In this document: positions 8,068-17,417 of the stretch, piece by piece
Numbering within the stretch: position 1 is the first letter of the stretch
Layout: each line of letters begins with the position of its first letter
From: Arthrobacter sp. ZGTC412
GTDB lineage: Bacteria; Actinomycetota; Actinomycetes; Actinomycetales; Micrococcaceae
Reading direction: 5' to 3'
DNA length: 64,000 nucleotides
NCBI RefSeq assembly: GCF_002929215.1
Contig: NZ_PJII01000009.1
Coordinates: forward strand, 46,098-110,097
Program-made: the position numbers and the translations under genes
The notes under the pieces: model-generated
Told to the model about the DNA's origin: nothing
The model's database searches: none
The model's input: the letters and a program-made list of their open reading frames with translations, nothing else

Positions 8068-9507
8068 TTAGGCGAGGAACGGGACGATCAGGGACGTCAC
8101 GAACAGGACCAGCGCGCCGCCGAGGCGGTTGGTCAGGGCAGCGAACGGCATGAGGTGCAGGCGGTTTGCTGCGCTGAGAACTGCAACGTCACCGCTGCCG
8201 CCGGTGTCTGCCATGACCAGGCCCGGGGTGATGGATGCTTCGACGAAGTTGAACTTGACCAGCCATCCCAGGATGCCGGAGGTCAGGGTGGCGATAACGA
8301 CGGTGCTGATGGTCAGGAGGATGAACAGCGGGTTGCTCAGCGAGGCGAGTACTTCGGTGATGTCGATGTAGGTGAGGCTGACGCCGACCAGGAGTGCGGG
8401 AACGAGGACGGTGCCGATCAGGTCGCCCCAGTCGGCGGCGGAATCTTCGACGTCCTGGGGGAGCAACCCGAAGATTTTGACGACGGCGGCCGCGATGATG
8501 GCCCAGGCGTAGGGGTGCAGGCCGCCGGGAAGGAGGGCTGCGATGAGTTCGCCGAAGACAAAGAGGCTTCCGGCGATGAGCAGGCCTTTGCCCAGGGCGA
8601 TGAAGGAGGATGTGTCCCGCTTCGGGGGAACGGTGAGTTCGTCGGAGCGGCCCTTGATCCGCAGGAGCTGGCCGTGGCCGTTGAAGCCGACGAAGAGCTG
8701 CTTTTTCCGCTTGCCCAGGCCGTTATAGATGCCGGCGATGAGGATGCAGACTACGTTGGCCATGACGACGGCGGACATCAGGTCGCCCATGAAGGCCGCG
8801 GAGTCGCCACCGGTTTTCGCGGCGTACATTTCGGACATCGGCAGGGCGCCAACGCCAAGGCCGCCGGCCATGATGGGGGCTGCAATGAAGAGAATGCCTT
8901 CGATGAACCCAAACCCGGTCACTGCTGCCAGGAGCCCGACCAGGACGAATGTAGAGATGAGGCAACCGATGATGGGTACTGCGAAGCGCGGTCCTGCCTT
9001 CAGCAGCAGCGCACGTGGCATGCCGAGGATGGCGCCGGCGATGATGCCGACGACGAAGAAGTCCAGGAAGCCATGGCCGTCGATGAAGTTTTGTACAACG
9101 GTGACCAGGTTCTCAGGCATCAAACCGAAGAAGGCCAGCGTGGCGGGTGCGAACGTGCACAGGACGGTCGGCAGCCCGAAGTCCCGGACTACCGGGAACA
9201 GGTTACCGATCCAGATGAACAACCCACCGAGCAGCATGGTCGCGGCAAATCCGACCACCATGGTGTCGGGAAGGTTGCCTGTGAGGGCTGCGGCCAGGAC
9301 GAGGCCCGCAAGGACGATGTAGAGGGGAGCAGGGATGCTCGAGATTTTGAATCCTAAGCGGCCAGGGTAGTGGGTACCCGGCCGGGCGCCGACAGTTTTG
9401 GTGACGGGGTGTTCGATACCACCGGCGGGGCCGGGGCTTGTGTCGCTCATGGCGTCATCCGTTGGTTCGCTGGTTGTTTCCGTGGTGCGTGGGTTTGTTG
9501 ACATCAT
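8068..9507 (-). CDS. 2-hydroxycarboxylate transporter family (2HCT) permease
   Basis: A 479-residue membrane protein with about 11 hydrophobic segments after a roughly 55-residue polar N-terminus. The two family-signature half-repeats are visible: PIMAGGLGVGALPMSEMYA in the first half and DTGGSGDVAVLSAANRLHLM in the second, matching the GGXG re-entrant loops and substrate-binding Arg region of CitS/MaeN-type Na+ or H+ symporters for citrate, malate or similar acids. A GGAG site precedes two adjacent ATGs (9507, 9504), the second better spaced. Placed between an HMG-CoA-lyase-like gene and TPP enzyme, it is the likely uptake step for the operon's substrate. Confidence 0.88.
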   Translation of the reverse strand: MMSTNPRTTETTSEPTDDAMSDTSPGPAGGIEHPVTKTVGARPGTHYPGRLGFKISSIPAPLYIVLAGLVLAAALTGNLPDTMVVGFAATMLLGGLFIWIGNLFPVVRDFGLPTVLCTFAPATLAFFGLMPENLVTVVQNFIDGHGFLDFFVVGIIAGAILGMPRALLLKAGPRFAVPIIGCLISTFVLVGLLAAVTGFGFIEGILFIAAPIMAGGLGVGALPMSEMYAAKTGGDSAAFMGDLMSAVVMANVVCILIAGIYNGLGKRKKQLFVGFNGHGQLLRIKGRSDELTVPPKRDTSSFIALGKGLLIAGSLFVFGELIAALLPGGLHPYAWAIIAAAVVKIFGLLPQDVEDSAADWGDLIGTVLVPALLVGVSLTYIDITEVLASLSNPLFILLTISTVVIATLTSGILGWLVKFNFVEASITPGLVMADTGGSGDVAVLSAANRLHLMPFAALTNRLGGALVLFVTSLIVPFLA

Positions 9508-9598
9508 CGTCTCCGGAATGGTGGGTGGGAACTGTTTCTTGTTGAGGGGGATTAGTGAAGCGTTGTGTGGTTGACAGGGGGAGTTGGTCGGTAAGTTT

Positions 9599-10471
9599 TT
9601 AGCGCGCCGGGTCCAGCAGTGCTGCGGGGGAGTGCGTTACCACGTCGCGGGCAAGGCGTACGGCGTCGGCCAGGCGGTCCTCGTCGATGCCTGTCTCGTG
9701 GCCGGCATCGTGCAGGTAGCGGACCAGTTCTTCGGTCGCGATGTTGCCGTGGGCGCCGGGTGCGAAGGGGCACCCGCCGTAGCCGCCCAGCGCGGCGTCA
9801 AAGCGGACGACGCCAGCACTTACGGCAGCGCCCGCTGTTGCCAATGCCTGGTGGTGGGCGTTGTGCAGGTGGAGGTAGTAAGTCAGATCCGGTTCGGCGT
9901 CGCGGACGTGGTTCAGGCTGGCCAGCACTTTCTCGGTGGGCGTGGTGCCCAGGGTGTCGGCCAGGCCGACGTCCTTGATCCCCATGTCCTTGAAGGCCCG
10001 GACCACGCGGAGCAGATACTCCGGGTCGATGCTGCCCTCGAAGGGGCAGGTAAAGGCAGTGGAAATGCCCGCGAAGAAACGGGTTTCCGGGTACCGGGCA
10101 ACGGTGGCGCCGATGCCAGCGAGGGCGTCCTCGACGGCTTGCCCGGCATTCGCATTGCTGTGCGCCTGGCTCGCGGATGTGACCACCTGGATGTCGGTGG
10201 CGCCGGCCTCGACGGCACGTTCGATGCCCTTCCCATTAAGGGCCAGACTCGTGTAGGTGACGCCGTCCACCACAAGCAGTGAGGAGATGACGTCGGCGGC
10301 ATCAGCCAACTGCGGCACGCGCTTCGGATTCACGAAGGATGCGGCCTCGATGCGTTTGATTCCAGCGGCAATGAGGGCCTGGGCTATTTCCAGCTTGTGG
10401 GCCGTGGAAACGATGACCGGTTCGTCCTGCAGACCATCGCGCAGGAAAACGTCGGTGATGTCCACCTTCAT
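9599..10471 (-). CDS. HMG-CoA lyase-family aldolase
   Basis: A 290-residue TIM-barrel lyase. FLRDGLQDE near 9-17 carries the catalytic Arg and metal Asp, HLHNAHH carries the metal His pair, and GGYGGCPFAPGAHGN carries the conserved loop Cys. The family splits 3-hydroxy-3-methylglutaryl-CoA to acetoacetate and acetyl-CoA, and some members cleave citramalyl-CoA or related hydroxyacyl-CoAs. The ATG directly follows the TGA of the CoA-transferase gene, so the pair probably works as CoA activation then C-C cleavage of a 3-hydroxy acid. Family is certain, substrate is inferred. Confidence 0.88.
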   Translation of the reverse strand: MKVDITDVFLRDGLQDEPVIVSTAHKLEIAQALIAAGIKRIEAASFVNPKRVPQLADAADVISSLLVVDGVTYTSLALNGKGIERAVEAGATDIQVVTSASQAHSNANAGQAVEDALAGIGATVARYPETRFFAGISTAFTCPFEGSIDPEYLLRVVRAFKDMGIKDVGLADTLGTTPTEKVLASLNHVRDAEPDLTYYLHLHNAHHQALATAGAAVSAGVVRFDAALGGYGGCPFAPGAHGNIATEELVRYLHDAGHETGIDEDRLADAVRLARDVVTHSPAALLDPAR

Positions 10472-11707
10472 TCAGCGCACCTCCTGCAGTCCGAGGTCAT
10501 TGATCTCGTCAGCGTTCATTCCGGCGAGTTCCTGAAGGACCTCCTGGGTGTGTTGGCCCAGTTCCGGGCCAACCCACTTGACCTGGCCCTGATGGCCGGG
10601 GATCTTGGGAACGACGCCGGGGAAGCGGATCAGCTCGGGTTCGTTGTCGATGACCACCTCGTGGGTCTGGATCATGTCGCGGGCCAGGTAGTGCTTGTCC
10701 ACAGCGATGCTGGGCGCGTCGTAAACGGGCCCCGCGGGGACGCCCGCGTCGTCCAGCTTGTCCAGGACCTCAGCCAGGGGCATGCTGCCGGTCCAAGCGG
10801 AGATGGCGCTGTTCAGCTCTTCCTCGCGCGCACCGCGGCCCTGGGTAGTAAGCAGGGTTTCGTCCTCGGCCAGGTCGTCCCGGCCGATCGCCCGCATGAG
10901 CCGGACGAAGACGGAGTTTGAGTTGCCCCCTATGACGACCTCGAGGTCGTCGCCACAAAGGTAGGAGCCGGTGGGCACCACACCGGGCAGGGCGCCGCCG
11001 GTGCGCTTCCGGACCATGCCGTAGGCGTCGTAGTCCGGGACGAGTGATTCGAGGAGGCTGAAGACGCCTTCGTAGAGTGCGACGTCGACTACTTGGGAGG
11101 TGTCGGTCTTCTGTCCGCGGGCTTTCTGGAGCATGAGCATCAGGGCGCCGATCACGCCGTACAGGCCGGCGACGGTATCGCCCAGGCTGGCCGCCGCACG
11201 CCCTGCCGGCCGGTCCGGCTCGCCCGTGACGTAGCGCAAACCTGCGAAGGACTCTGCGGAGCTGCCGAAGCCGGCGCGGTTCTTGTAGGGGCCGGTTTGG
11301 CCGTAGCCGGAGATCCGGACCATCACAATCCCGGGGTTGAGCTCCTGAAGAACGTCCGGCCCAAGACCCCACTTTTCAAGGGTTCCGGGACGGAAGTTTT
11401 CGATCACCACGTCGCACTGGGCCGCGATCTTCTTGACTGCCTCAAGCCCGCCCTCGGAACGCAGGTCCAAGGCAACAGATTTCTTGTTCCGGCCGATGGT
11501 ACGGAACAGCATCGAGGTTGTTCCCCGGGTCTTGCGCCAGTCGCGCAACTCATCGCCGCCCTGAGGCTTTTCGATTTTGATGACTTCAGCTCCGAAATCA
11601 CCAAAAATGCGGGCTGCGAACGGTCCAGCGATGAAGCTGCCGAGCTCCAGCACGCGGATGCCCTGGAGCGGGAGGGAGTGCCCCTCAAGGTGAAGTTCCT
11701 GCGTCAT
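10472..11707 (-). CDS. Class III CoA-transferase (CaiB/BaiF family)
   Basis: A 411-residue CoA-transferase. ELGSFIAGPFAARIFGDFGAEVIKIE near the N-terminus and the catalytic Asp in AAASLGDTVAGLYG are clear, as is the C-terminal PAGPVYDAPS segment. The frame stays open further upstream, but the ATG at 11707 has an AGGA site and begins just before the conserved domain, so it is preferred. It moves CoA from a donor such as succinyl-CoA onto a carboxylic acid. It heads the minus-strand operon and abuts the HMG-CoA-lyase-like gene. Confidence 0.88.
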   Translation of the reverse strand: MTQELHLEGHSLPLQGIRVLELGSFIAGPFAARIFGDFGAEVIKIEKPQGGDELRDWRKTRGTTSMLFRTIGRNKKSVALDLRSEGGLEAVKKIAAQCDVVIENFRPGTLEKWGLGPDVLQELNPGIVMVRISGYGQTGPYKNRAGFGSSAESFAGLRYVTGEPDRPAGRAAASLGDTVAGLYGVIGALMLMLQKARGQKTDTSQVVDVALYEGVFSLLESLVPDYDAYGMVRKRTGGALPGVVPTGSYLCGDDLEVVIGGNSNSVFVRLMRAIGRDDLAEDETLLTTQGRGAREEELNSAISAWTGSMPLAEVLDKLDDAGVPAGPVYDAPSIAVDKHYLARDMIQTHEVVIDNEPELIRFPGVVPKIPGHQGQVKWVGPELGQHTQEVLQELAGMNADEINDLGLQEVR

Positions 11708-12089
11708 TTCTGTCCTGCCTGCGTCGTTGAGTGCAAAATTAGGCGACCAATTCCCATAGAGTGGGAGAGCCTTGTCATCAAGCGGATAGACATTAGCAGT
11801 CGATTGTGATGCGCGCAACAAGTAACTGTGGCTCAGGTCGGGTCGGAGGACAGCCGTTACCCTTCTAGGCTCGCGGGCCATTCGTCTCCGGAGCCCCTTC
11901 GGCGGGGGGCTTGGGCGAATTTGCCTTGTGAGCCAAGTCATCTTCTGCTAACGTCTTCCCACTTAGCAAATAAGGCTTCCCAGCAGATGGGAAAGGCTCA
12001 AGGGTGAGGCTGTCGCGTAGGCGCGGCTTCCTCTCCTGGGGCAGACACTCTGCGCCGGAGAGCGCGCACTTAGCAAGGCAGGAAGACCA
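11708..12089. promoter_or_regulatory. Divergent promoter region with TTCCCA inverted repeat
   Basis: No gene is seen in these 382 bases between the divergent CoA-transferase and dehydrogenase operons. TTCCCA (11977-11982) and TGGGAA (11988-11993) form an inverted repeat with a 5-base gap, and another CTTCCCA lies about 23 bases to the left (11954). This is a candidate operator, perhaps for the IclR protein at 5202. Confidence 0.45.
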
Positions 12090-13160
12090 ATGACTCACTA
12101 TGACATCGCTGTCATTCCCGGAGACGGGATCGGAACTGAAGTCGTCGACGCGGCTTTGTCGGTACTGACGGAATGCGAAACACGCTACGGGCTGAAGCTT
12201 AACTACACGTCCTACGACTTCAGCGCAGACCTGTACCGACGTACCGGACGAAAGATCACTGCTGCCGATATGGATGAGATCGGCAAGAAAGACGCAGTAC
12301 TGTTCGGCGCGATGGGGCTGCCGGACGTGCGCGGACCCGAGGGCCTTGAACTGGGCGCCCAGGTTGAAATGCGGGCCCACTACGGACTCTTCTCAAGCCT
12401 CCGGCCGGTTCGGCTTTTCCCGGGAGTCGAGAGCCCTGTCAAGGCGAAGAACGTCGACATGCTCGTCATCCGCGAAACCTCTGAAGGGATGTTCGCGGGC
12501 CTGGCAGATCACCATGAGCCCAGCGACGAGAGCGCCAGTGACCGTATGACAATCACCCGGGCCACATGCGAGAAGCTCTTCGACGTCGCATTCTCGCAGG
12601 CGCGGGCGCGCCGCAAGCGGGGCACCCCCGGACACGTAACCTTGCTGCACAAATCAAACGCCCTGCGCAGCAACGTTTTGATGGAGAAGGTTTTCGACGA
12701 AGTCGCCGCCAAAAACTCTGATATCGGCAGCGCAAAGTACTACATCGATGCTGGCTCCATGTACATGGTGACCGATCCGGAACGCTACGACGTCGTCGTC
12801 TCAGAAAACATTTTCGGCGACATCCTTTCCGAGATCGCCGCCGGACTCGTCGGCGGTCTTGGCGTCGCGCCTTCTGCCGACGTCAGCCTTACACACGGCG
12901 TGTTCCAGCCCTCACACGGAAGTGCGCCCGACATCGCGGGTAAGGGCATCGCAAACCCGACCGCAATGATCCTCTCGGCCGCAATGATGCTCGAGTGGCT
13001 CGGCGAACGCCATGGAGATAACCTCTGCACCCAGGCAGCACAGAACATCCAAACCGCGGTCGAGACGGCACTCCTGACGGGACCCCGGGCACGTGACCTC
13101 GGCGGGACAGCCGACACCCAGGAAGTGCTGGAGACCGTCCTCAACGCCCTGCCGGCATAA
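12090..13160 (+). CDS. Beta-decarboxylating dehydrogenase (tartrate/isopropylmalate dehydrogenase family)
   Basis: A 356-residue NAD-dependent oxidative decarboxylase. IPGDGIGTEVV at the start, the substrate-binding MRAHYGLFSSLRPVRLFPG, HKSNALR with the catalytic Lys, the metal-binding Asp region NIFGDILSEIAAG, and HGSAPDIAGKGIANPTAMILS for NAD are all present. The GLFSSLRPV pattern is closer to tartrate/D-malate dehydrogenases than to LeuB. AGGAAG precedes the ATG. It leads a three-gene plus-strand set divergent from the CoA-transferase operon, consistent with turnover of malate-like acids. Confidence 0.87.
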   Translation: MTHYDIAVIPGDGIGTEVVDAALSVLTECETRYGLKLNYTSYDFSADLYRRTGRKITAADMDEIGKKDAVLFGAMGLPDVRGPEGLELGAQVEMRAHYGLFSSLRPVRLFPGVESPVKAKNVDMLVIRETSEGMFAGLADHHEPSDESASDRMTITRATCEKLFDVAFSQARARRKRGTPGHVTLLHKSNALRSNVLMEKVFDEVAAKNSDIGSAKYYIDAGSMYMVTDPERYDVVVSENIFGDILSEIAAGLVGGLGVAPSADVSLTHGVFQPSHGSAPDIAGKGIANPTAMILSAAMMLEWLGERHGDNLCTQAAQNIQTAVETALLTGPRARDLGGTADTQEVLETVLNALPA

Positions 13161-13287
13161 CTGACGGGTAGGCGGCCCGGGCACCCGCCGGGGCCATGAC
13201 CGACCAGCACCCTTCGCAGGCAACCGTGCTCTGCCCGCTCAGAGCGTGATGTCGCCGCCGATAAACATTGCTAAGAAAGATGCCCCA

Positions 13288-14277
13288 ATGACATACAAGG
13301 TTTTGTTCGTAAACCCACTGAACGATTACATCGACCGTATTCTGGAATCGACGCCAGAGGGCTTCACGGTAAAAGTGATGCCGCTGTCGGCGGATGTGTC
13401 GGAAATCTGCCATGAAGCCGCTGACGCCGACTTCCTCATTTCCGGAGTCGACGTTCCCGAAGAGGTGTTCCGCGCCGCCAGGAACGTGCAGTTTATTCAA
13501 TACATGAGCTCCGGCTATGGGCAGCTTCCGGTCGCCGTCCTGGACGAACTCGGCGTTCCGGTTGCCCAGATGAAAACCCACTCCATCTCTGTGGCGGAAC
13601 ACGCCCTGACGTTGATGCTAACGGTGATGCGGCGGATTCCAGCCTCTACACAACTGCTGCGCGACGGAAAATGGCGCGAAGACCTGGACGAGACGTCCTA
13701 CTCCGAGCTATACAACAAAACAGTCGGCATAGTCGGACTGGGAAATATCGGACGCTGGATCGGCAAGATCGTCCACCACGGCTTCGGCGCCAATGTGGTC
13801 TTCTACGACAACGCAGAGATCCCGTTGACCGTTTCGGAACTGATCCCGGCCCGCGCCGTCCCGTTGGAAGAGCTCATGGCAGTGTCCGACATCGTCTGCC
13901 TGAGTCTTCCCCTGAACGCGCAATCGAACAAGTTGATCGGGCAGGACGAACTTGCCCTGATGAAGCGCAGCGGCGTTCTCGTCAATGTCGGCCGCGGCGA
14001 AGTCGTAGACCAGGACGCTCTCATCGAGTTCCTGCGCGAGGGGCGCATCGCAGGGGCCGGACTTGATGTCTACGAGAAGGAGCCACTGGACACCGCCAGT
14101 GAGCTTCTGAACATGGAGCAGGTGGTCTGCACGCCCCACATGGCAGGCGTCGGCTGGGAAAACGTTCAGCGCCGAATCGCGACCGTGTGGCAGAACTTCG
14201 ACGCGGTCCTCCGTGGCGACATTCCAAGCGGAGTCGTAACGGCGACGAAGCGCGCGGTCAGCGTCACGACCGTTTAG
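13288..14277 (+). CDS. D-isomer-specific 2-hydroxyacid dehydrogenase
   Basis: A 329-residue NAD(P)-dependent dehydrogenase counted from the ATG at 13288; an in-frame ATG at 13246 would add 14 atypical residues. The Rossmann motif VGLGNIGRWIG, the catalytic Arg in NVGRGEVVDQDALI, the Glu in LDVYEKEPL and the His in CTPHMAGVGWEN are all present. It reduces 2-oxoacids or oxidises D-2-hydroxyacids. It sits 127 bases after the decarboxylating dehydrogenase, so the two may use successive intermediates. Confidence 0.88.
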   Translation: MTYKVLFVNPLNDYIDRILESTPEGFTVKVMPLSADVSEICHEAADADFLISGVDVPEEVFRAARNVQFIQYMSSGYGQLPVAVLDELGVPVAQMKTHSISVAEHALTLMLTVMRRIPASTQLLRDGKWREDLDETSYSELYNKTVGIVGLGNIGRWIGKIVHHGFGANVVFYDNAEIPLTVSELIPARAVPLEELMAVSDIVCLSLPLNAQSNKLIGQDELALMKRSGVLVNVGRGEVVDQDALIEFLREGRIAGAGLDVYEKEPLDTASELLNMEQVVCTPHMAGVGWENVQRRIATVWQNFDAVLRGDIPSGVVTATKRAVSVTTV

Positions 14278-14479
14278 AGTCCCGGGCGGAGTCGCGGCAG
14301 CCCCGCGGCTCCGCAGGGACCTTCATCAGCAGCAAAATAGCCGCGGAGCACCTCCGGTACTTCAAGCACGGGACAGCCGTGGCAGCCCATGAACCTTCGA
14401 CCTTCGCTGCTGTGAGAACGCCGCAGGAACTTATTGAGACCAAGGTGCTGCGTGAGTGCACACCTAAGGAGTGTCTGTA

Positions 14480-15037
14480 ATGAGCAGTCGTAGAGTAGTC
14501 AGCGCCAAGGGAGGCAGCGTCGAACGCGAAATCATGGATGACGGTGTTGATGCACTGAATAAAGCGTCGGCAATCGGCGGCATCGACTCCACTACCCTGG
14601 CCGAATCCAGCCGGCCGCGGCACGACGGCGTCCGGAAAATTGACCATGTCGCGATGGCGGCCCACGATGCGGACGCGTCATCTCAGTGGTTCGAAGAGGT
14701 TCTGGGCCTGCAACGCATCCATGACGAAGTCGTCCGCGATGTAGGCGTACGCCTGCTGTGGCTGGCGCCCACGGACGCCACGGCAGGGGCCGGACAGGCC
14801 AGCTTTCAAATTGTCCAGCCACTGGGCCCAGGAGCGATCGCGGACTTCCTCGCCCAAAAAGGTGAAGGGTTGCACCATGTTTGCTTCGCAGTCGACAACG
14901 CTGAAGACTTCCTGAGGTCCAGAGGCCAGGTGGGCGGAATCTTCACCGGCGGGTACGGACTGCCGTGCGCATTCCTGAAAGCCGTCCCGGAGGGCATAGC
15001 GGTAGAGATTGTGCAGCAGGAACACCCTGCTTCATAA
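14480..15037 (+). CDS. VOC-family protein (glyoxalase/methylmalonyl-CoA epimerase-like)
   Basis: A 185-residue protein with a 45-residue polar leader and then a vicinal-oxygen-chelate domain: IDHVAMAAHDADASSQWFEEVLGL, HHVCFAVDN and GIAVEIVQQ give the paired beta-alpha-beta modules with His and Glu metal ligands. ATG at 14480 was chosen over the in-frame GTG at 14471 because AAGGAG ends 8 bases before it. It closes the plus-strand organic-acid set; the reaction could be epimerisation of a CoA ester or lactoylglutathione-type chemistry. Confidence 0.8.
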   Translation: MSSRRVVSAKGGSVEREIMDDGVDALNKASAIGGIDSTTLAESSRPRHDGVRKIDHVAMAAHDADASSQWFEEVLGLQRIHDEVVRDVGVRLLWLAPTDATAGAGQASFQIVQPLGPGAIADFLAQKGEGLHHVCFAVDNAEDFLRSRGQVGGIFTGGYGLPCAFLKAVPEGIAVEIVQQEHPAS

Positions 15038-15118
15038 GGGGACCAAAAGGCCACCTTCCTACCGACCGACACCCGGCCGCAAGCGACCTTGGGGTTGCTC
15101 CCCCGGCCATTTTCGTAA

Positions 15119-15143
15119 GCCGATAACGGATACTCCGTCAAGC
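15119..15143. repeat. 25-bp imperfect palindromic site S1
   Basis: GCCGATAACGGA, a TAC spacer, then TCCGTCAAGC. ACGGA and TCCGT are perfect mirror arms. One of five related 25-base sites in the window (also 18267, 22023, 33162, 59771). It lies 48 bases past the end of a serine-recombinase remnant and is followed immediately by the hairpin AGCTACGGC-CC-GCCGTAGCT (15142-15161). Confidence 0.7.
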
Positions 15144-15190
15144 TACGGCCCGCCGTAGCTACGGCACGAGGGTGCCGGCAGGGGAGCGGT

Positions 15191-15513
15191 TCACTCCAGT
15201 TTGGCGCGGCGGAGGTATTAGACGGTCTCCCTGCTGATCCCGTCGTCCCGGGCAAGTACGGCTTTTGAAACGCCGCCAGTGCGCTCTACCAGCTCGGGCG
15301 CCCGTTCCGCGGTGAGCGTCTTTTTCCGCCCTTATCGGCGCCGCGCTGCTTGGCCAGGGCGATGCCTTCTTTTTGGCGTTCCGTGATGAGGGAGCGTTCG
15401 AATCCAGCGAAGGCTCCCATGACGGAGAGCATGTGGTTGGTCATGGGCGAGTCCGCTCCGGTGAAGACCACGCTTGACGTCCCGTCGGCGTAGTCGGTGA
15501 AGTCCTCTGACTT
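15191..15513 (-). pseudogene. Serine recombinase (resolvase/invertase) C-terminal remnant
   Basis: Reading downward, FTGADSPMTNHMLSVMGAF, FERSLITERQKEGIALAKQRGADKG is the typical E-helix end of a Tn3-type resolvase catalytic domain. The rest (KKTLTAERAPELVERTGG, then DDGISRETV, stop, YLRRAKLE) is in another frame after a shift near 15325 and is interrupted by TAA inside the helix-turn-helix (ISRETV-stop-YLRRA). The N-terminal catalytic Ser region is absent. It is a dead recombinase next to site S1. Confidence 0.82.
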
Positions 15514-15790
15514 GAAGGGGGTGTATTCATACCTGCGCGGTGTGCGGAAGAGGCGGTTGCGTGTTCGGAAGCGGACAGCGCTTTGGCGCGACAGGGGCTG
15601 ATGGGATCGCCCGATGGTGGCGTTTGCCGCGGATGAGCGAACTGAGGAGGAGCCCTTGACAGGGCTGTCACACGAGGCGTAAAAATGAGGGAACCCGTCG
15701 GGAAACCGCTTTCTCAGTGGGGATTCCACTTCACCATCTTCCGCACCCATCAAAGGCATGCGGCCTGTTTGGCATGCCGGAAAAAGGCCA

Positions 15791-17287
15791 ATGACGTCCG
15801 AAAAGAGAACCCGTATTCATGGATCAAGCCCCAGGGACTTCCGTCGAGGGGCAGGAGCGGCAGCATCCGCAGCCATTCTTGTCCTCACGGCTGGGCTGGC
15901 CGTTGCGGCACCTGCGTCAGCAGGCCCGGCACCCACTGGCGGCGGCGTTATCCGCGCTGACGATGCCGCACCCACCGGTTGGGCTGCTGTGGGGAGTGGC
16001 ACTAATGGCGGCGCAGGCGCGCCGGCTGAAAACCGCTATGAGGTGAATACCTTGGCCGGACTTAAGGCTGCGCTGGCCAACCACGGGGAGCCCAAAGCCC
16101 CCAAGATCGTCTACATTAACGGCACCATCGACGGGAACCAGACTCCGGACGGCCGGATCATGGGGGAGCAGGACTACGCTCCCGGTTACGACATCAACAA
16201 GTACATGTCCTGCTTCGGTCCCGAAGGCAAGACCTGGAGTGACCAGACCTTTGAATACTGCAAGAAGCAGCGCCAGCTGCGCCAGACCGGCAGCAACAAC
16301 ATGAAGCGTCAGATCGAAGTCAGCCTTCCGAGCAACACCACTGTGATTGGCCTCGGCGCTGATTCAGGTTTCATTGGCGCCAACATTGTGATCCTGAGCG
16401 CCACCAACGTGGTGATGCGTAACCTCAGTGTGGAGGCTCCGGTGGACTTCTTCACCTCGTGGTCTCCCGACGATGGCGATGGAGCTTGGAATGCGCGCTT
16501 TGACGCCGTGTCCTCAGTGACCTCGGACCATCTTTGGATTGACCACGTCCGTCTCACGGACGGCCGGTTCCCTGACAGCGAGGCACCCATCGGGTTCGGC
16601 GGTAAACCGGCCAACCGGCACGACGGACTGCTGGACCTCAAGGACGGAACCGACTACGTGACCGTCTCCAACAGCAAGCTCTACAACCACGACAAAACCA
16701 TGTTGCTGGGCTCCGGTGATGAGCACGTGCAAAAGGACGCGGGAAAACTGAAGGTCAGCTACATCGGTAACCATTTCGAGAACATCCAACAGCGCGGGCC
16801 GCGTGTACGGTTTGGACAGGTCCATGTGTTGAACAACTACTTCGTCGGAAGCACGGACCACGCGCAGTACCCGATGATCAGTGAAGGCCAGGGTGGCACC
16901 AGCTATTTCCTGGGTGCCGGTTACGATTCAAGGATTTTCTCGGAGCGCAATGCTTTTGACTACACCGGTCCCGGTGCTGAGGAGTCCGTCATGGTGAGCA
17001 GCTACAACGGCCACCGCTTCCACGACGAAGGGTCCTGGTTCAACGGTGCTGAGTCGGATCTGGAAGCGGTCGCAAAGTCTTCCTTCGAGCAGAACCGTGC
17101 AGAGGCCTTGGCTGAAGGAGAGCTGAGCGGGACACCTGCACCGGACTGGTCCGCCTGGGAATTCACCACCGACGTTGGCTGGGACCCTGCGGACGCCTAC
17201 AGCTACAAGGCATTTACCACTCCTCAGGCAGTGCGGAACCACGCGCTGCAGTTCACCGGACCGGGGGTCCTCGCAGTAAAGCAGTAG
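15791..17287 (+). CDS. Secreted pectate lyase, PL1 family
   Basis: A 498-residue extracellular polysaccharide lyase counted from the ATG at 15791 (AAAAAGG just upstream); an in-frame ATG at 15758 is less likely. A Tat/Sec signal with SSPRDFRRGAG, a hydrophobic core and an APASAG cleavage region comes first. The parallel beta-helix carries DHLWIDHVRLTDGRFPD with the calcium-binding Asp, RHDGLLDLKDGTDYVTVS, and RGPRVRFGQVHVLNNYF with the catalytic Arg. It cleaves polygalacturonate by beta-elimination. It stands alone between mobile remnants, suggesting acquisition as a single cassette. Confidence 0.92.
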   Translation: MTSEKRTRIHGSSPRDFRRGAGAAASAAILVLTAGLAVAAPASAGPAPTGGGVIRADDAAPTGWAAVGSGTNGGAGAPAENRYEVNTLAGLKAALANHGEPKAPKIVYINGTIDGNQTPDGRIMGEQDYAPGYDINKYMSCFGPEGKTWSDQTFEYCKKQRQLRQTGSNNMKRQIEVSLPSNTTVIGLGADSGFIGANIVILSATNVVMRNLSVEAPVDFFTSWSPDDGDGAWNARFDAVSSVTSDHLWIDHVRLTDGRFPDSEAPIGFGGKPANRHDGLLDLKDGTDYVTVSNSKLYNHDKTMLLGSGDEHVQKDAGKLKVSYIGNHFENIQQRGPRVRFGQVHVLNNYFVGSTDHAQYPMISEGQGGTSYFLGAGYDSRIFSERNAFDYTGPGAEESVMVSSYNGHRFHDEGSWFNGAESDLEAVAKSSFEQNRAEALAEGELSGTPAPDWSAWEFTTDVGWDPADAYSYKAFTTPQAVRNHALQFTGPGVLAVKQ

Positions 17288-17320
17288 GCGCCGGGATACG
17301 GATAGCCTTTTGCATGAAGA

Positions 17321-17380
17321 TGAACTGCTTCTCGGAAGTCGAAGCTGATCTTCTCAGTGCGACTTTCGGGGAGCAGTTCA
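17321..17380. terminator. Long stem-loop after pectate lyase
   Basis: The 21-base arms 17321-17341 and 17360-17380 match at 18 of 21 positions (TGAACTGCT at the outside), the mismatches being G-U-compatible on one strand, and an inner CTGA/TCAG continues the stem. It lies 33 bases past the stop codon and separates the lyase from a decayed minus-strand gene. Confidence 0.65.
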
Positions 17381-17417
17381 AATCGCCAGATGCAAGACTC
17401 ACATTTGTGCAGAGGAG

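Noticed and set aside
8155-9357. 400-residue plus-strand open frame opposite the 2HCT transporter
   Set aside because: Low-complexity Asp/Gly/Glu-rich antisense of a membrane protein gene; no ribosome site.
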